From an uncultured Bacteroidales bacterium (GTDB taxonomy: Bacteria > Bacteroidota > Bacteroidia > Bacteroidales > UBA932): a stretch of DNA of 36,225 nt. Position 1 is the first letter of the stretch, and each line of letters starts with the position of its first letter. The DNA lies in assembly GCA_937901105.1 (NCBI GenBank), contig CALCHD010000231.1, forward strand, positions 1 through 36,225, written 5' to 3'. The position numbers were made by a program, and so were the translations under genes. Below are positions 14,371 through 21,443 of the stretch, one piece after another. The notes below the pieces were generated by a model. The model ran no database searches and was not told the origin of the DNA. It saw only the letters and a program-made list of their open reading frames with translations.

Positions 14371-15660
14371 TTACGGGTTCTTATCTTTATCAAGAAAGGA
14401 AGTCAGTTCTTCCTCCACTTCCTCTATACTTGGCAGAGCCGATTTTAAGTTTTCAGGTATAGCCTTGCTCAACTGGTAATCGCTGATGCCTATCGGCTGG
14501 TCGTAGCCTGTCAATGCGTATTGCGCTACAACTTCGTCTTTCCCCTTGCACAGCAACAACCCGATAGTCTTGTTGTCATGCTCTCCCCTCAGTTTGTCAT
14601 CCACTACATTGATGTAGAAGTTCAGTTGCCCCGCATACTCCGGTTTGAATGGGGTAGCCTTTAATTCTACTACAATGTATGCGTGTAAGGGAATGGAATA
14701 CAGAATCAAGTCTGCATAGAAATCGCTGTTACCAATTTGAAAATGCTTCTGTCGGGCAACGAAAGCAAAGCCATTTCCCATTTCCAGCAAGTAACGTGTG
14801 ACGTGCTTAACCAGTTGTTCTTCTATGTCCCTTTCGTCCGCCTTTTCCTTAGTTCCAGCCAAGTCAAAGATGTATGGGTCTTTTAGAAGGTAATTGGCAA
14901 GGTCGCTTTGCGGTGCAGGAAGCGTGGCTGTGAAATTGTTAATCTTGTTGTTGCTGATTTGTCTGCTATACAGATTGGTTTCAATTTGTATTTTAAGAAC
15001 ATTGCTGCTCCAGCCCATTTCCACGGACTGTTTCATGTACCAATAGCTTACACCCAATGGAAGCGAACTGTTAAGCATAATCACATGGCTTGCCCAATTG
15101 GTTCTTGCAACAGGTGATGCCATAAATATGTTTTCTATATCCTTAATTTCCATACGGTAAATGTCGGATACGGTTTTGGCAACATTATGAATTTGTGCAA
15201 GAGGTTCTTGCGTGATTGTAATTTCTTTGTTATCAATGGATTGAATTTGCGCAAGAGGCTCTTGCGTAAATTGCACATCGTTTAAACAGCGTACTTCGTC
15301 TGCAATTTTCTCCACGCTTGGAGCTATTAGCTTTGCGTCCGTTTCAATGAAATTCTGTAATGTCCTTAAAGGATATGCCTTTGCAAACTGACACATATAG
15401 GTAAGGTTGCGTTCCGAATAACCTTTCTTTTCGGGATAATTGAATCGGATAGCCTTTGCCAGTTGCTTGATGATTTTACTTCCCCATCCATATAAGTTTT
15501 GATAATAGAGGATATAGTTGCCCATTTTCCAATAATGGAACAACATTTGCGCATTGGCTGCTGTAATCAGCCGTACTTGCGCCTGCTGTATTTCCGAACC
15601 GACAGCATTTATAAATGCGTCAAAGTTCGTCTTTTCTATGTTATGTCCGTTGTTGCTCAT
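14371..15660 (-). CDS. DUF1016 (YhcG-type) PDDEXK nuclease family protein
   Basis: A 429-residue protein with the DUF1016 N-terminal helical domain (about 10-120, WKMGNYILYYQNLYGWGSKII and GYSERNLTYMCQFAKAYP) and a C-terminal PDDEXK nuclease domain. The catalytic set is SDFYADL (Asp317), VVELKA (Glu332, Lys334) and AGQLNFY (Gln345). The family is widespread on plasmids and genomic islands; its target is not established and defence or recombination roles are suspected. Between the domains an 18-residue unit beginning TQEPLAQI is repeated in tandem. A -7 box TATATTTG at 15681-15688 lies just upstream. It is followed within 11 bp by the unknown coiled-coil gene. Confidence 0.9.
   Translation of the reverse strand: MSNNGHNIEKTNFDAFINAVGSEIQQAQVRLITAANAQMLFHYWKMGNYILYYQNLYGWGSKIIKQLAKAIRFNYPEKKGYSERNLTYMCQFAKAYPLRTLQNFIETDAKLIAPSVEKIADEVRCLNDVQFTQEPLAQIQSIDNKEITITQEPLAQIHNVAKTVSDIYRMEIKDIENIFMASPVARTNWASHVIMLNSSLPLGVSYWYMKQSVEMGWSSNVLKIQIETNLYSRQISNNKINNFTATLPAPQSDLANYLLKDPYIFDLAGTKEKADERDIEEQLVKHVTRYLLEMGNGFAFVARQKHFQIGNSDFYADLILYSIPLHAYIVVELKATPFKPEYAGQLNFYINVVDDKLRGEHDNKTIGLLLCKGKDEVVAQYALTGYDQPIGISDYQLSKAIPENLKSALPSIEEVEEELTSFLDKDKNP
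15188..15267. repeat. In-frame tandem 54-bp repeat with palindromic core, inside the nuclease gene
   Basis: Two near-identical 26-base blocks start at 15188 and 15242, each centred on an inverted repeat (second copy CGCAAGAG-G-CTCTTGCG; first copy GCAAGA-GGT-TCTTGC). The 54-bp period keeps the reading frame and encodes TQEPLAQI twice. Confidence 0.75.
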
Positions 15661-15680
15661 CTTGTGATATTTTCAGAATA

Positions 15681-15688
15681 CAAATATA
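15681..15688 (-). promoter_or_regulatory. -7 box TATATTTG of the nuclease gene
   Basis: A TAnnTTTG match on the minus strand 21 bases upstream of the nuclease start. The -33 region has only a partial match. Confidence 0.5.
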
Positions 15689-15725
15689 ATTCAATGGTGG
15701 TGATCCATGAAACTAATTGATACTT

Positions 15726-17009
15726 TTATAGTTGATTAAACTTGTTCATGGCGTTTGCCCTGATGTCATCCGCTATGTCAATATAGGGTTTCATGGCTTT
15801 ATAGTCGCTGTGTCCCGTCCATTTCATGACCACCGGTGCCGGAATTCCGAGTGCCAACGCATTACAGATGAAAGTCTTTCTTCCGGCATGGGTACTTAAC
15901 AATGCGTATTTGGGTGTGACTTCATCTATGCGCTCATTTCCCTTGTAGTAGGTTTCCCGTACAGGTTCGTTGATTTCTGCCAGTTCACCCAGTTCTTTCA
16001 GATAATCGTTCATCTTCTGATTGCTGATGACGGGCAATGCCATGTGGTTCTCAAAATGAACATCCTTGTATTTTTCAAGAATGGCTTTGCTGTGGTCGTT
16101 CAGTTCGATTATCAGGCTGTCCGCAGTCTTGACTGTGGTGACTTCAATGTGGTCGGGCTTAATATCACTTCTTTTAAGGTTACGAACATCCGAATATCGT
16201 AAGCTCGTGAAGCAACAGAACAGAAAGACATCCCTGACACGTTCCAAATACTGCTTGTCATGCGGTATTTGATAATCTTTCAGCTTGTTCAGTTCATCCC
16301 ATGTCAGGAATATTACCTTTTTAGGGGTTGTTTTCAATTTGGGCTTGAATGCGTCGTATGCAATGTTCTGATGATGCCCTTTTTTGAAGCTCCAACGCAG
16401 GAACCATTTGAGAAATCCCATTTGTTTACCGATGGTGCTGTTTCTCATGTCCTTTTTGTCACGCAAGAAATTGACATACTCGTTTAGCCCGAATTCGTTG
16501 AAGTATTCAAAGGTTACATCCTCCTTGAACTCTTTGATGTGATTTCTTACCGCTGCAAATTTCTCATAGGTGGATGCCGTCCAATTATTCTGGTTGCCAC
16601 ACTCTTTTACAAACTCATCGAACACTTCCCAAAAACTAATCTGCGCTTCTTCCTGTTGTTCTCCACTGCTGTCTTTCATCCGCAGATTGAACGCATCCTT
16701 TAGCTGCTGGGTGGTAGGTATGGTTTCCTGCACCTCAAACTCCTTGAACACGTTTTGCATTTCGGCATAGTATTTCAGCAAGTCTGCATTGATTTCGGAT
16801 GCGCTTTGTTTCAGCTTGTTGGTGCATCCGTTCTTTACCCGTTGTTTGTCGGCATCCCATTTGGCCACGTCAATCCGGTAGCCTGTTGTAAACTCGATGC
16901 GTTGGCTTGCGTATATGACACGCATACGGATAGGCACGTTCTCTACGATTGGCACACCGTTCTTCTTCCGGCTCTCCAATGCAAAAATGATGTTACGTTT
17001 GATATTCAT
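15726..17009 (-). CDS. Tyrosine recombinase (integrase) of the element
   Basis: A 427-residue integrase that would recombine attP with the 3' end of tRNA-Ser. It has an N-terminal arm-binding domain (about 1-90, with RMRVIYASQRIEFTTGYRI), a SAM-like core-binding domain (about 125-215) and a catalytic domain with Arg271 (SLRYSD), His374-x-x-Arg377 (HAGRK), His400 (WTGHSD) and nucleophile Tyr409 (MKPYIDI). I start it at ATG 17009 (MNIKRN), not at an ATG at 17066, because the promoter boxes at 17037-17067 would lie inside the longer form. It is adjacent to the right attachment repeat and its promoter is threaded by putative arm sites, which suggests autorepression. Confidence 0.95.
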   Translation of the reverse strand: MNIKRNIIFALESRKKNGVPIVENVPIRMRVIYASQRIEFTTGYRIDVAKWDADKQRVKNGCTNKLKQSASEINADLLKYYAEMQNVFKEFEVQETIPTTQQLKDAFNLRMKDSSGEQQEEAQISFWEVFDEFVKECGNQNNWTASTYEKFAAVRNHIKEFKEDVTFEYFNEFGLNEYVNFLRDKKDMRNSTIGKQMGFLKWFLRWSFKKGHHQNIAYDAFKPKLKTTPKKVIFLTWDELNKLKDYQIPHDKQYLERVRDVFLFCCFTSLRYSDVRNLKRSDIKPDHIEVTTVKTADSLIIELNDHSKAILEKYKDVHFENHMALPVISNQKMNDYLKELGELAEINEPVRETYYKGNERIDEVTPKYALLSTHAGRKTFICNALALGIPAPVVMKWTGHSDYKAMKPYIDIADDIRANAMNKFNQL

Positions 17010-17012
17010 AAT

Positions 17013-17050
17013 TGGGTGTGTTTGAAATTCTACACCCAAATATACACCCA
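17013..17050. repeat. Right-end arm-type site cluster (three ACACCCA)
   Basis: Inverted TGGGTGT at 17013-17019, then ACACCCA at 17032-17038 and 17044-17050. Spacings are 19 and 12 bp. The last two overlap the ends of the -7 box of the integrase promoter. Confidence 0.65.
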
Positions 17051-17067
17051 AAAATTGAAATAGCAAA
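17037..17067 (-). promoter_or_regulatory. Integrase promoter (TTTG-N19-TATATTTG)
   Basis: On the minus strand TTTG at 17064-17067 and TATATTTG at 17037-17044 with a 19-base spacer, a full consensus. Transcription would begin near 17030, about 20 bases before the ATG at 17009. Confidence 0.8.
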
Positions 17068-17168
17068 AGGCATTTAGAAAGATTTAGATTTACTCTTCAT
17101 TGTAGATAATATATGATTATCAGTGATTTGCAATTTTATGATATTTTCTGAAAGCGTAGGTTCTGGAG

Positions 17169-17181
17169 CCTCCCTCTCCGC
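17169..17181 (+). repeat. Right attachment repeat CCTCCCTCTCCGC
   Basis: An exact copy of the tRNA 3' end (6742-6754). Sequence to its right is the original chromosomal flank of the tRNA. Confidence 0.9.
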
Positions 17182-17188
17182 TGAAATG

Positions 17189-17219
17189 AACCGGAAGATG
17201 AAAATCTTCCGGTTTTTTT
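17189..17219 (+). terminator. Orphaned original terminator of tRNA-Ser
   Basis: An 11-bp stem (AACCGGAAGAT with ATCTTCCGGTT), loop GAAA and seven T residues in the rightward direction, eight bases after the attachment repeat. No rightward gene ends here now; before integration it would have stood just downstream of the tRNA. Confidence 0.8.
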
Positions 17220-17757
17220 GTTTTGTACCGGCCGTTGCAAGCTTGCTTGCAAACCGGCGGGACAAACACAAAAAAAGGTGTGCTGCAAGCACACCGGTTC
17301 ATTTCTGCAAGGGCCCCTCCGGCAAGGAGAGAGGGAATGCCGACCGCAGGAAGGCCCAATCCCCCTTCTGTCGGGAATATCCTCCTCCCTAGCCAAGACG
17401 ACGGCACACCCAACCCCATTCAAATACCCATTTGAACCATATCACCCGTGCCACCCGTAAAGAAAACATACGAATGGCACGCAACCACCGCGCTGTGGGT
17501 ACCTGTAGCGCATAGCAGGCGTTCCATTGTCTTGGCAGAAAGGGATATGCCATCAAACAACAAGCCTCGTAACCTCATCCCGAGATTACAGGTATAATGG
17601 TGTTCCTATACTTGTCGCTGATGTTGCCGGCTATGCTTATGGCAAATATACTATATAAGCAGATATCCTTTGAGAACAGGATGCTATTCCAATTTCAAGG
17701 AAGTATCGGGAAATTTAGAGACACTGAACCAGTTACATGCCTGGTCCCGTAAATTAA
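17220..17757. other. Gene-free, hairpin-rich interval right of the element
   Basis: No convincing coding sequence is seen on either strand. It contains GGTGTGCT-GCA-AGCACACC (about 17276-17294, with a leftward T-run), an imperfect CCGG...CCGG hairpin around GCAAGC/GCTTGC (about 17228-17255), and a degenerate copy of the dispersed hairpin element (17558-17592). A short rightward frame encodes PILVADVAGYAYGKYTI before a stop near 17660, but it has no credible start. It may be decayed sequence from earlier insertions at the tRNA. Confidence 0.5.
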
Positions 17758-17761
17758 AAGA

Positions 17762-17790
17762 CAGAAGCCGGCAATTTCTGCCGGCTTCTG
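17762..17790 (-). terminator. Terminator of the HTH gene
   Basis: A perfect 12-bp stem (CAGAAGCCGGCA with its complement), loop of five, then TCTTTTAATTT on the minus strand. It lies 20 bp past the stop of the HTH protein gene. Confidence 0.85.
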
Positions 17791-17810
17791 TTCCTATGAT
17801 GGAAGTGGAA

Positions 17811-18350
17811 CTACTCCTTAATTTTTGCCTTTAACCTTGAGACCCTATTGTAAACCACACTCTTGTCTTTTTGCAGTAGCACAGACATCATTGTAGGTGT
17901 AAATCCGGCCTGTATGTAGCAGAACAGTTTAATCTCTTCTTCTTTAAGTTCCGGATGGGAGAGCCTGATTTTTTCAACTGCATTGTTTTGTGTTGCATTG
18001 AGCCACTGTTCCAAATCTTTCTGTGTCTGCTGGTCATTCCTGAATTCATTTACAATCTCCTTAACTTCCTGAATGATTTTCTGCTGAAATTTATCTGTAT
18101 TCTCATACACATAATATTGCTCGCAGAGCCTTTTCAATATCTGGAAATTGTTGCTGTCGGGTAAATTGGTCCTAATTTCTGATTCCGCATTTACTGTTTC
18201 ATTTGATTTGCAGAAATTGTGGAAGTCTGTAATGAAAAGTTTCACATCTTCAACGGAGATTTCCTTGTAGATTCCTAATCGTGTGTCTCCAAATAATTTG
18301 ATGTTGAAGAGACGTGCTCTAAAAATGTTGAATAAATTTAATGTGCCCAT
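17811..18350 (-). CDS. Small regulator with C-terminal LuxR-like HTH
   Basis: A 179-residue protein. The C-terminal 50 residues (LSHPELKEEEIKLFCYIQAGFTPTMMSVLLQKDKSVVYNRVSRLK) match the HTH at the end of Bacteroidota TPR-sensor regulators (consensus GFSxxEIAxLLxxSxxxVYxxRxRLK). The N-terminal part is helical and charged, without the TPR repeats and membrane helix that usually precede this HTH. It may be a trimmed member or a stand-alone DNA-binding protein; no target is evident. A -7 box TAATTTTG lies at 18370-18377 on the minus strand. Confidence 0.65.
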   Translation of the reverse strand: MGTLNLFNIFRARLFNIKLFGDTRLGIYKEISVEDVKLFITDFHNFCKSNETVNAESEIRTNLPDSNNFQILKRLCEQYYVYENTDKFQQKIIQEVKEIVNEFRNDQQTQKDLEQWLNATQNNAVEKIRLSHPELKEEEIKLFCYIQAGFTPTMMSVLLQKDKSVVYNRVSRLKAKIKE

Positions 18351-18369
18351 AATTTTTGTTTTTGTTGCA

Positions 18370-18377
18370 CAAAATTA
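18370..18377 (-). promoter_or_regulatory. -7 box TAATTTTG of the HTH gene
   Basis: A TAnnTTTG match 20 bases upstream of the start at 18350. No -33 match at 19 bases. Confidence 0.5.
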
Positions 18378-18598
18378 CTGTGGCTTAAGCAATATGTTGC
18401 TGTCCCCTTCTTTGAAAATCCTATCTATGTGATTTGTAAATATTTGATTATTTGTAATATATGTAGAAGTGATGAAGGGATTTCTATCTTTAATCCTGCA
18501 GCTCTATCTATACTGTAACGGGGATGCATATATTGGGGCTAATTGTTTCATAACTTCGGCCTTTGATTCATTTTGCAATAAATTTGCAAAATTGAGGT

Positions 18599-18904
18599 TT
18601 ATCTTGCTGGCAAGTGCCTTTTTACGTCCATTTTTTCGTGTAATATACGAATGACCATAACATCGTCGTTGTCCATAATCTTGTAGAATATCAGATGATG
18701 TCCAGCTTTTATTCCGAGTAGATTATCTGTGATCTCATCATATGCCCTATTAGAAATTATGGATGGATATAATAGCCGGTTGCAGGCAGATATGAGCATT
18801 TCATAATACTCGTCTGCCTGAGTCTCAGACCATTCAGAGAATGTGTATTCCCATATTGATGACAGATCCTCTACTGCCTTATTGGAATAACGGACCTTAG
18901 GCAT
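18599..18904 (-). CDS. parE: ParE/RelE-superfamily toxin
   Basis: A 101-residue type II toxin. The fold is recognisable from KVRYSNKAVEDLSSIWEYTFSEWSETQADEYYEML at the N-terminus, LGIKAGHHLIFYKIMDNDDVMVIRILHEKMDV, and a terminal basic segment. ParE proteins typically poison DNA gyrase, though members of the superfamily can be mRNA interferases; sequence alone does not separate these. The gene overlaps the ParD gene by eight bases, antitoxin first, the usual order. Confidence 0.92.
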   Translation of the reverse strand: MPKVRYSNKAVEDLSSIWEYTFSEWSETQADEYYEMLISACNRLLYPSIISNRAYDEITDNLLGIKAGHHLIFYKIMDNDDVMVIRILHEKMDVKRHLPAR

Positions 18905-19142
18905 TGCGTTTTGATGCTTTTAGAGATTTTAGATGTGATGCAGGATCAAAGTCAGCAGCCTCTCCGCTGTTAATTCCTTCCTCTATAGCACTCTTAAGTG
19001 CTGCAATTCTGGTATCATTATCCTCAAGCATACGTAGCCCGGCACGAATCACTTCGCTGGCATTGTTATATCTGCCTTGTGCAATCTGAGCCTTAATGAA
19101 CTCCTCAAAGTATGGACCAAGTGCAACTGATGTTGTTTTCAT
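18897..19142 (-). CDS. parD: ParD-like antitoxin
   Basis: An 81-residue protein with an N-terminal ribbon-helix-helix (TSVALGPYFEEFIKAQIAQGRYNNASEVIRAGLRMLED), which is the CC2985/ParD-type DNA-binding and dimerisation unit. The C-terminal tail (LKSAIEEGINSGEAADFDP) would wrap the toxin. It should repress its own operon through the palindrome at 19164-19180, which lies within the promoter. Confidence 0.93.
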   Translation of the reverse strand: MKTTSVALGPYFEEFIKAQIAQGRYNNASEVIRAGLRMLEDNDTRIAALKSAIEEGINSGEAADFDPASHLKSLKASKRNA

Positions 19143-19158
19143 ATCATGAAGTTTTTTA

Positions 19159-19189
19159 CAAAGTTACCAATATTTGGTAATTCAACAAA
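19159..19189 (-). promoter_or_regulatory. parDE promoter with palindromic operator
   Basis: On the minus strand TTTG (19186-19189), a 19-base spacer and TAACTTTG (19159-19166). The 17-bp palindrome TTACCAATATTTGGTAA (19164-19180) covers most of the spacer and overlaps the -7 box, as expected for an autorepressed toxin-antitoxin operon. Confidence 0.85.
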
Positions 19190-19240
19190 TATTACACGAA
19201 ATAGTTCCCTCCTATTGATTAATTATAATCACCACACAAA

Positions 19241-19349
19241 ACAAACCCTGCAACCTCATCCTGAGACTACAGGGCTTGTCCGACTTAACCTAACTTAAAA
19301 AACTATTTCACTTATAAGAACAAGTGTTATAGAAAAAAGTTTAGGTATT
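19241..19349 (-). terminator. Dispersed 3' hairpin element, copy B
   Basis: On the minus strand a 17-bp stem with loop AGGAT (19241-19279), followed by TTTTGTGTGG, lies 70 bases after the stop of the PH-domain gene. The intervening 70 bases (GAAATAGTTTTTTAA... GGTTAAGTCGG) are also shared with copy C. See the finding on covariation. Confidence 0.75.
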
Positions 19350-19865
19350 TTAATCTTTTTTCAATTTTTGTTGTGCATACTCCACCAACTCATCCCTGTT
19401 CTTGCAGTTGAATACAAAAATTCCATCCGTACATCTGACAAGCACAAGATCCCTTTTCTCAGTAGCATACATCATATACAGGCCCAGAGTCTTGTTTTTG
19501 AATTCGCCGACATAACCACCGGCACCCCCGCTTGCCCTTTTTCTCACACTACCAGCAATAACCTTAGGAGTAACAGTTTCAATGCTTGTGATATCCTTGT
19601 ATGCAATCTGCTTTTTCCCGATAACTTTCTTTATGCTTATTCCTTGTTCATCATACTTTACCCACCTTGGAGTAAGTGTCATCAACGAAATTTCAGCCAG
19701 TACAATAAATATGGCTATAAGCAGACGTGCGGAACTCTCCAGCGGTTTCTCTTTGAATGAGATTCCCCAGCATAAATAAACGATAGAAGAGATCATAATC
19801 AAAGTGAATACTATTGTCATAATTATGACCTGAGTTTCCCATGTGAAGAATATCTTTTCGCCCAT
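19350..19865 (-). CDS. Membrane protein with bacterial PH-like domain
   Basis: A 171-residue protein with two N-terminal membrane helices (about 11-34 and 45-63) and a cytoplasmic or periplasmic bacterial PH-like domain (about 66-165: KYDEQGISIKKVIGKKQIAYKDITSIE, DLVLVRCTDGIFVFNCKN). It resembles the first gene of this operon (20826-21314) in layout and in the C-terminal GxFVFNCKNRDELVEY / RKYMLGCKNPQKMVEY motif. It is the last gene of the PH / transglutaminase / PH unit, 37 bp after the transglutaminase gene. Function is unknown. Confidence 0.7.
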   Translation of the reverse strand: MGEKIFFTWETQVIIMTIVFTLIMISSIVYLCWGISFKEKPLESSARLLIAIFIVLAEISLMTLTPRWVKYDEQGISIKKVIGKKQIAYKDITSIETVTPKVIAGSVRKRASGGAGGYVGEFKNKTLGLYMMYATEKRDLVLVRCTDGIFVFNCKNRDELVEYAQQKLKKD

Positions 19866-19902
19866 AACAATTTAGTATTTGATATGAAAACTAAAATAGC
19901 CA

Positions 19903-20829
19903 TCACCTCCAGAACTGTTCTACGTCGTTTGTGGCAACAGAGGTGTGTTTGTGGTACTCTTTGTCAAATGGGTCAAATCCAGCTGGTACCAATCCGTAAT
20001 ACTTGTCCCTCAATTCGTGGTTTGGATGGTTGTCGTAATCCTCCTGATAAAATCCAAGATTGTTCCAGCATGCAAACCAATATGTATTCTTTGCCATATA
20101 CTTATAGTAGTAAGTCTTATTGGAGTGTCCATCCTCATATCCTGGGTAAAATAACATTTTCTTGTCAGCAATGTAATGTTCCCTCATTTCTCTTAAGGAC
20201 AACAATTTGCCCGAGGCATCTGTAACATAGTGTCCTCCCATATCAGTATCAAGCATCACCCATTTATTCAGTTCCGGTAGCCACACTTCATTTACGACAT
20301 GGCAATCCCTGTCGTTCTTATCCTTCGGCAGACAAGTTATATATCTTGCTTTTATACCTGCCGCAGAAAGCAGTTCAAAAGTCATTATGCTATGCAGTCT
20401 GCAATTGAAAGCAGGCTCTACATTTTTGGTATATTCCCACAGACCTATTGCATTTACGTTTTTTGGATACTCCTTCTGATTTGCATGTGGAATATTGGTC
20501 GTAACAAACTTTCCTATTGCAAGAGCCTTGTCCCAAGTATCGTCATCTGCATAGTATAAAGTATCCAACTGAAAGTATTCTTTAATTTCAGTAGCTCTCA
20601 ATGAATCAATAGTTATTTTCATATCTAGATTTGCCGTATCGGACACATAGGGACCAGAATTGCGGAGATGTTCCACGTATTCATTATACTGTTTATCTGC
20701 TATGTTGAGTCCTATGCTATATCCAACCTTGTTTACCGCTATCAGGAAAAGCACTGTCAATAGTCCTATGACAGCAAACACATAAACTGTTGTTTTGAAA
20801 AGTATTTTTAAGAAACGTTTCATTTTCAT
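19903..20829 (-). CDS. Membrane-anchored transglutaminase-like protein
   Basis: A 308-residue protein with one N-terminal membrane helix (about 12-33) and an extracytoplasmic transglutaminase/protease-like domain. The catalytic triad is visible as Cys143 (AFNCRLHSIMTFELLSAAGI), His177 (DCHVVNEVW) and Asp194 (WVMLDTD). This superfamily includes peptidases and amide-cleaving enzymes; the substrate is unknown. Its start overlaps the stop of the upstream PH gene (ATGA), so the two are translationally coupled. A second ATG lies two codons downstream. Confidence 0.85.
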   Translation of the reverse strand: MKMKRFLKILFKTTVYVFAVIGLLTVLFLIAVNKVGYSIGLNIADKQYNEYVEHLRNSGPYVSDTANLDMKITIDSLRATEIKEYFQLDTLYYADDDTWDKALAIGKFVTTNIPHANQKEYPKNVNAIGLWEYTKNVEPAFNCRLHSIMTFELLSAAGIKARYITCLPKDKNDRDCHVVNEVWLPELNKWVMLDTDMGGHYVTDASGKLLSLREMREHYIADKKMLFYPGYEDGHSNKTYYYKYMAKNTYWFACWNNLGFYQEDYDNHPNHELRDKYYGLVPAGFDPFDKEYHKHTSVATNDVEQFWR

Positions 20830-21314
20830 TTTTTGTTATATAGGTTAATCATAGAATTGATATACTCCACCATCTTTTGAGGATTCTTGCATCCGAGCAT
20901 ATATTTGCGTCCATCCTTGAGTTCTACAAGGAAACAATCCCTTGAACGGCCAAAATAAGCAAAGTACTTTCCAAGATCCCTTTCCCTGAACCAGCCCCAG
21001 TAGCCCAAGAATCCTCCACTTCCACATATGCGTATGGCACCCATTGTTGGAGGACATAAACAGACTGATTTTACATTGGCCATTGGGATGGTCTTAATCT
21101 TTAGGCTGCGGTTAACATATATTGCATCTTTGTCTGCTGAAATGCTTATAGGCATATAAAACAGGCCAACTGTTGACATTACAATCAGCAGAACTATTAG
21201 CAGTAATTGTATCAAACGTGGAGGTTGATTGAAAAAAATAAAGAATACATTCAGATAGAAGCAAATTATAGTTGCAATCCAACAGTACGTGCTTAAGACT
21301 ACTCGCTGTTTCAT
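20826..21314 (-). CDS. Membrane protein with PH-like domain, first gene of the operon
   Basis: A 162-residue protein from the ATG at 21314; a start at 21380 is unlikely because the -7 box TATTTTTG (21354-21361) would lie inside the gene. Two membrane helices (about residues 8-27 and 34-55) precede a PH-like domain (ISADKDAIYVNRSLKIKTIPMANVKSV, then SRDCFLVELKDGRKYMLGCKN). It is a paralogue of the PH gene at the other end of the operon. A Gly- and Trp-rich loop (GSGGFLGYWGWFRERDLGKY) between the two halves resembles the GSVRKRASGGAGGYVGEF loop of its paralogue. Confidence 0.7.
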   Translation of the reverse strand: MKQRVVLSTYCWIATIICFYLNVFFIFFNQPPRLIQLLLIVLLIVMSTVGLFYMPISISADKDAIYVNRSLKIKTIPMANVKSVCLCPPTMGAIRICGSGGFLGYWGWFRERDLGKYFAYFGRSRDCFLVELKDGRKYMLGCKNPQKMVEYINSMINLYNKK

Positions 21315-21353
21315 AATACAGGTTTCTATGAAGTTGTTGATATTATTTGACTT

Positions 21354-21361
21354 CAAAAATA
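21354..21361 (-). promoter_or_regulatory. -7 box TATTTTTG of the PH-transglutaminase operon
   Basis: A TAnnTTTG match 40 bases upstream of ATG 21314. It decides the start codon. No -33 match is seen. Confidence 0.5.
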
Positions 21362-21443
21362 ATTTATTTTTTGTATTCACGGAAAAGAGGCAGATAAATT
21401 GAATTTCTAATTATTTTTGTCCAATTACTGTAGTTTTTTGAAG

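Larger units (their letters stand above)
6742..17181. mobile_element. Integrative mobilizable element of about 10.4 kb in tRNA-Ser
   Basis: The boundaries are the direct repeats 6742-6754 (in the tRNA) and 17169-17181; unit length is 10,427 bp. It contains, all leftward, a tyrosine recombinase next to the distal end, DUF1016 nuclease, unknown coiled-coil protein, DUF3853 protein, helicase, primase, MobV relaxase, a small mob-linked protein and two lipoproteins. No coupling protein or mating-channel gene is present, so it would depend on a co-resident conjugative element, as NBU-type elements do. Candidate oriT and replication regions lie at 10378-10550 and 11540-11700. Confidence 0.92.

Noticed and set aside
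17009..17066. Longer integrase start at ATG 17066
   Set aside because: It would place the integrase promoter and arm-type sites inside the gene; the conserved N-terminus starts at MNIKRN (17009).
17597..17752. Short rightward frame MVFLYLSLMLPAML of about 51 codons
   Set aside because: No promoter, no family signal, and an overlapping frame looks equally coding-like; insufficient support.
18469..18654. Rightward frame of 61 codons opposite the parE end
   Set aside because: It overlaps the toxin gene on the other strand and has no recognisable features.
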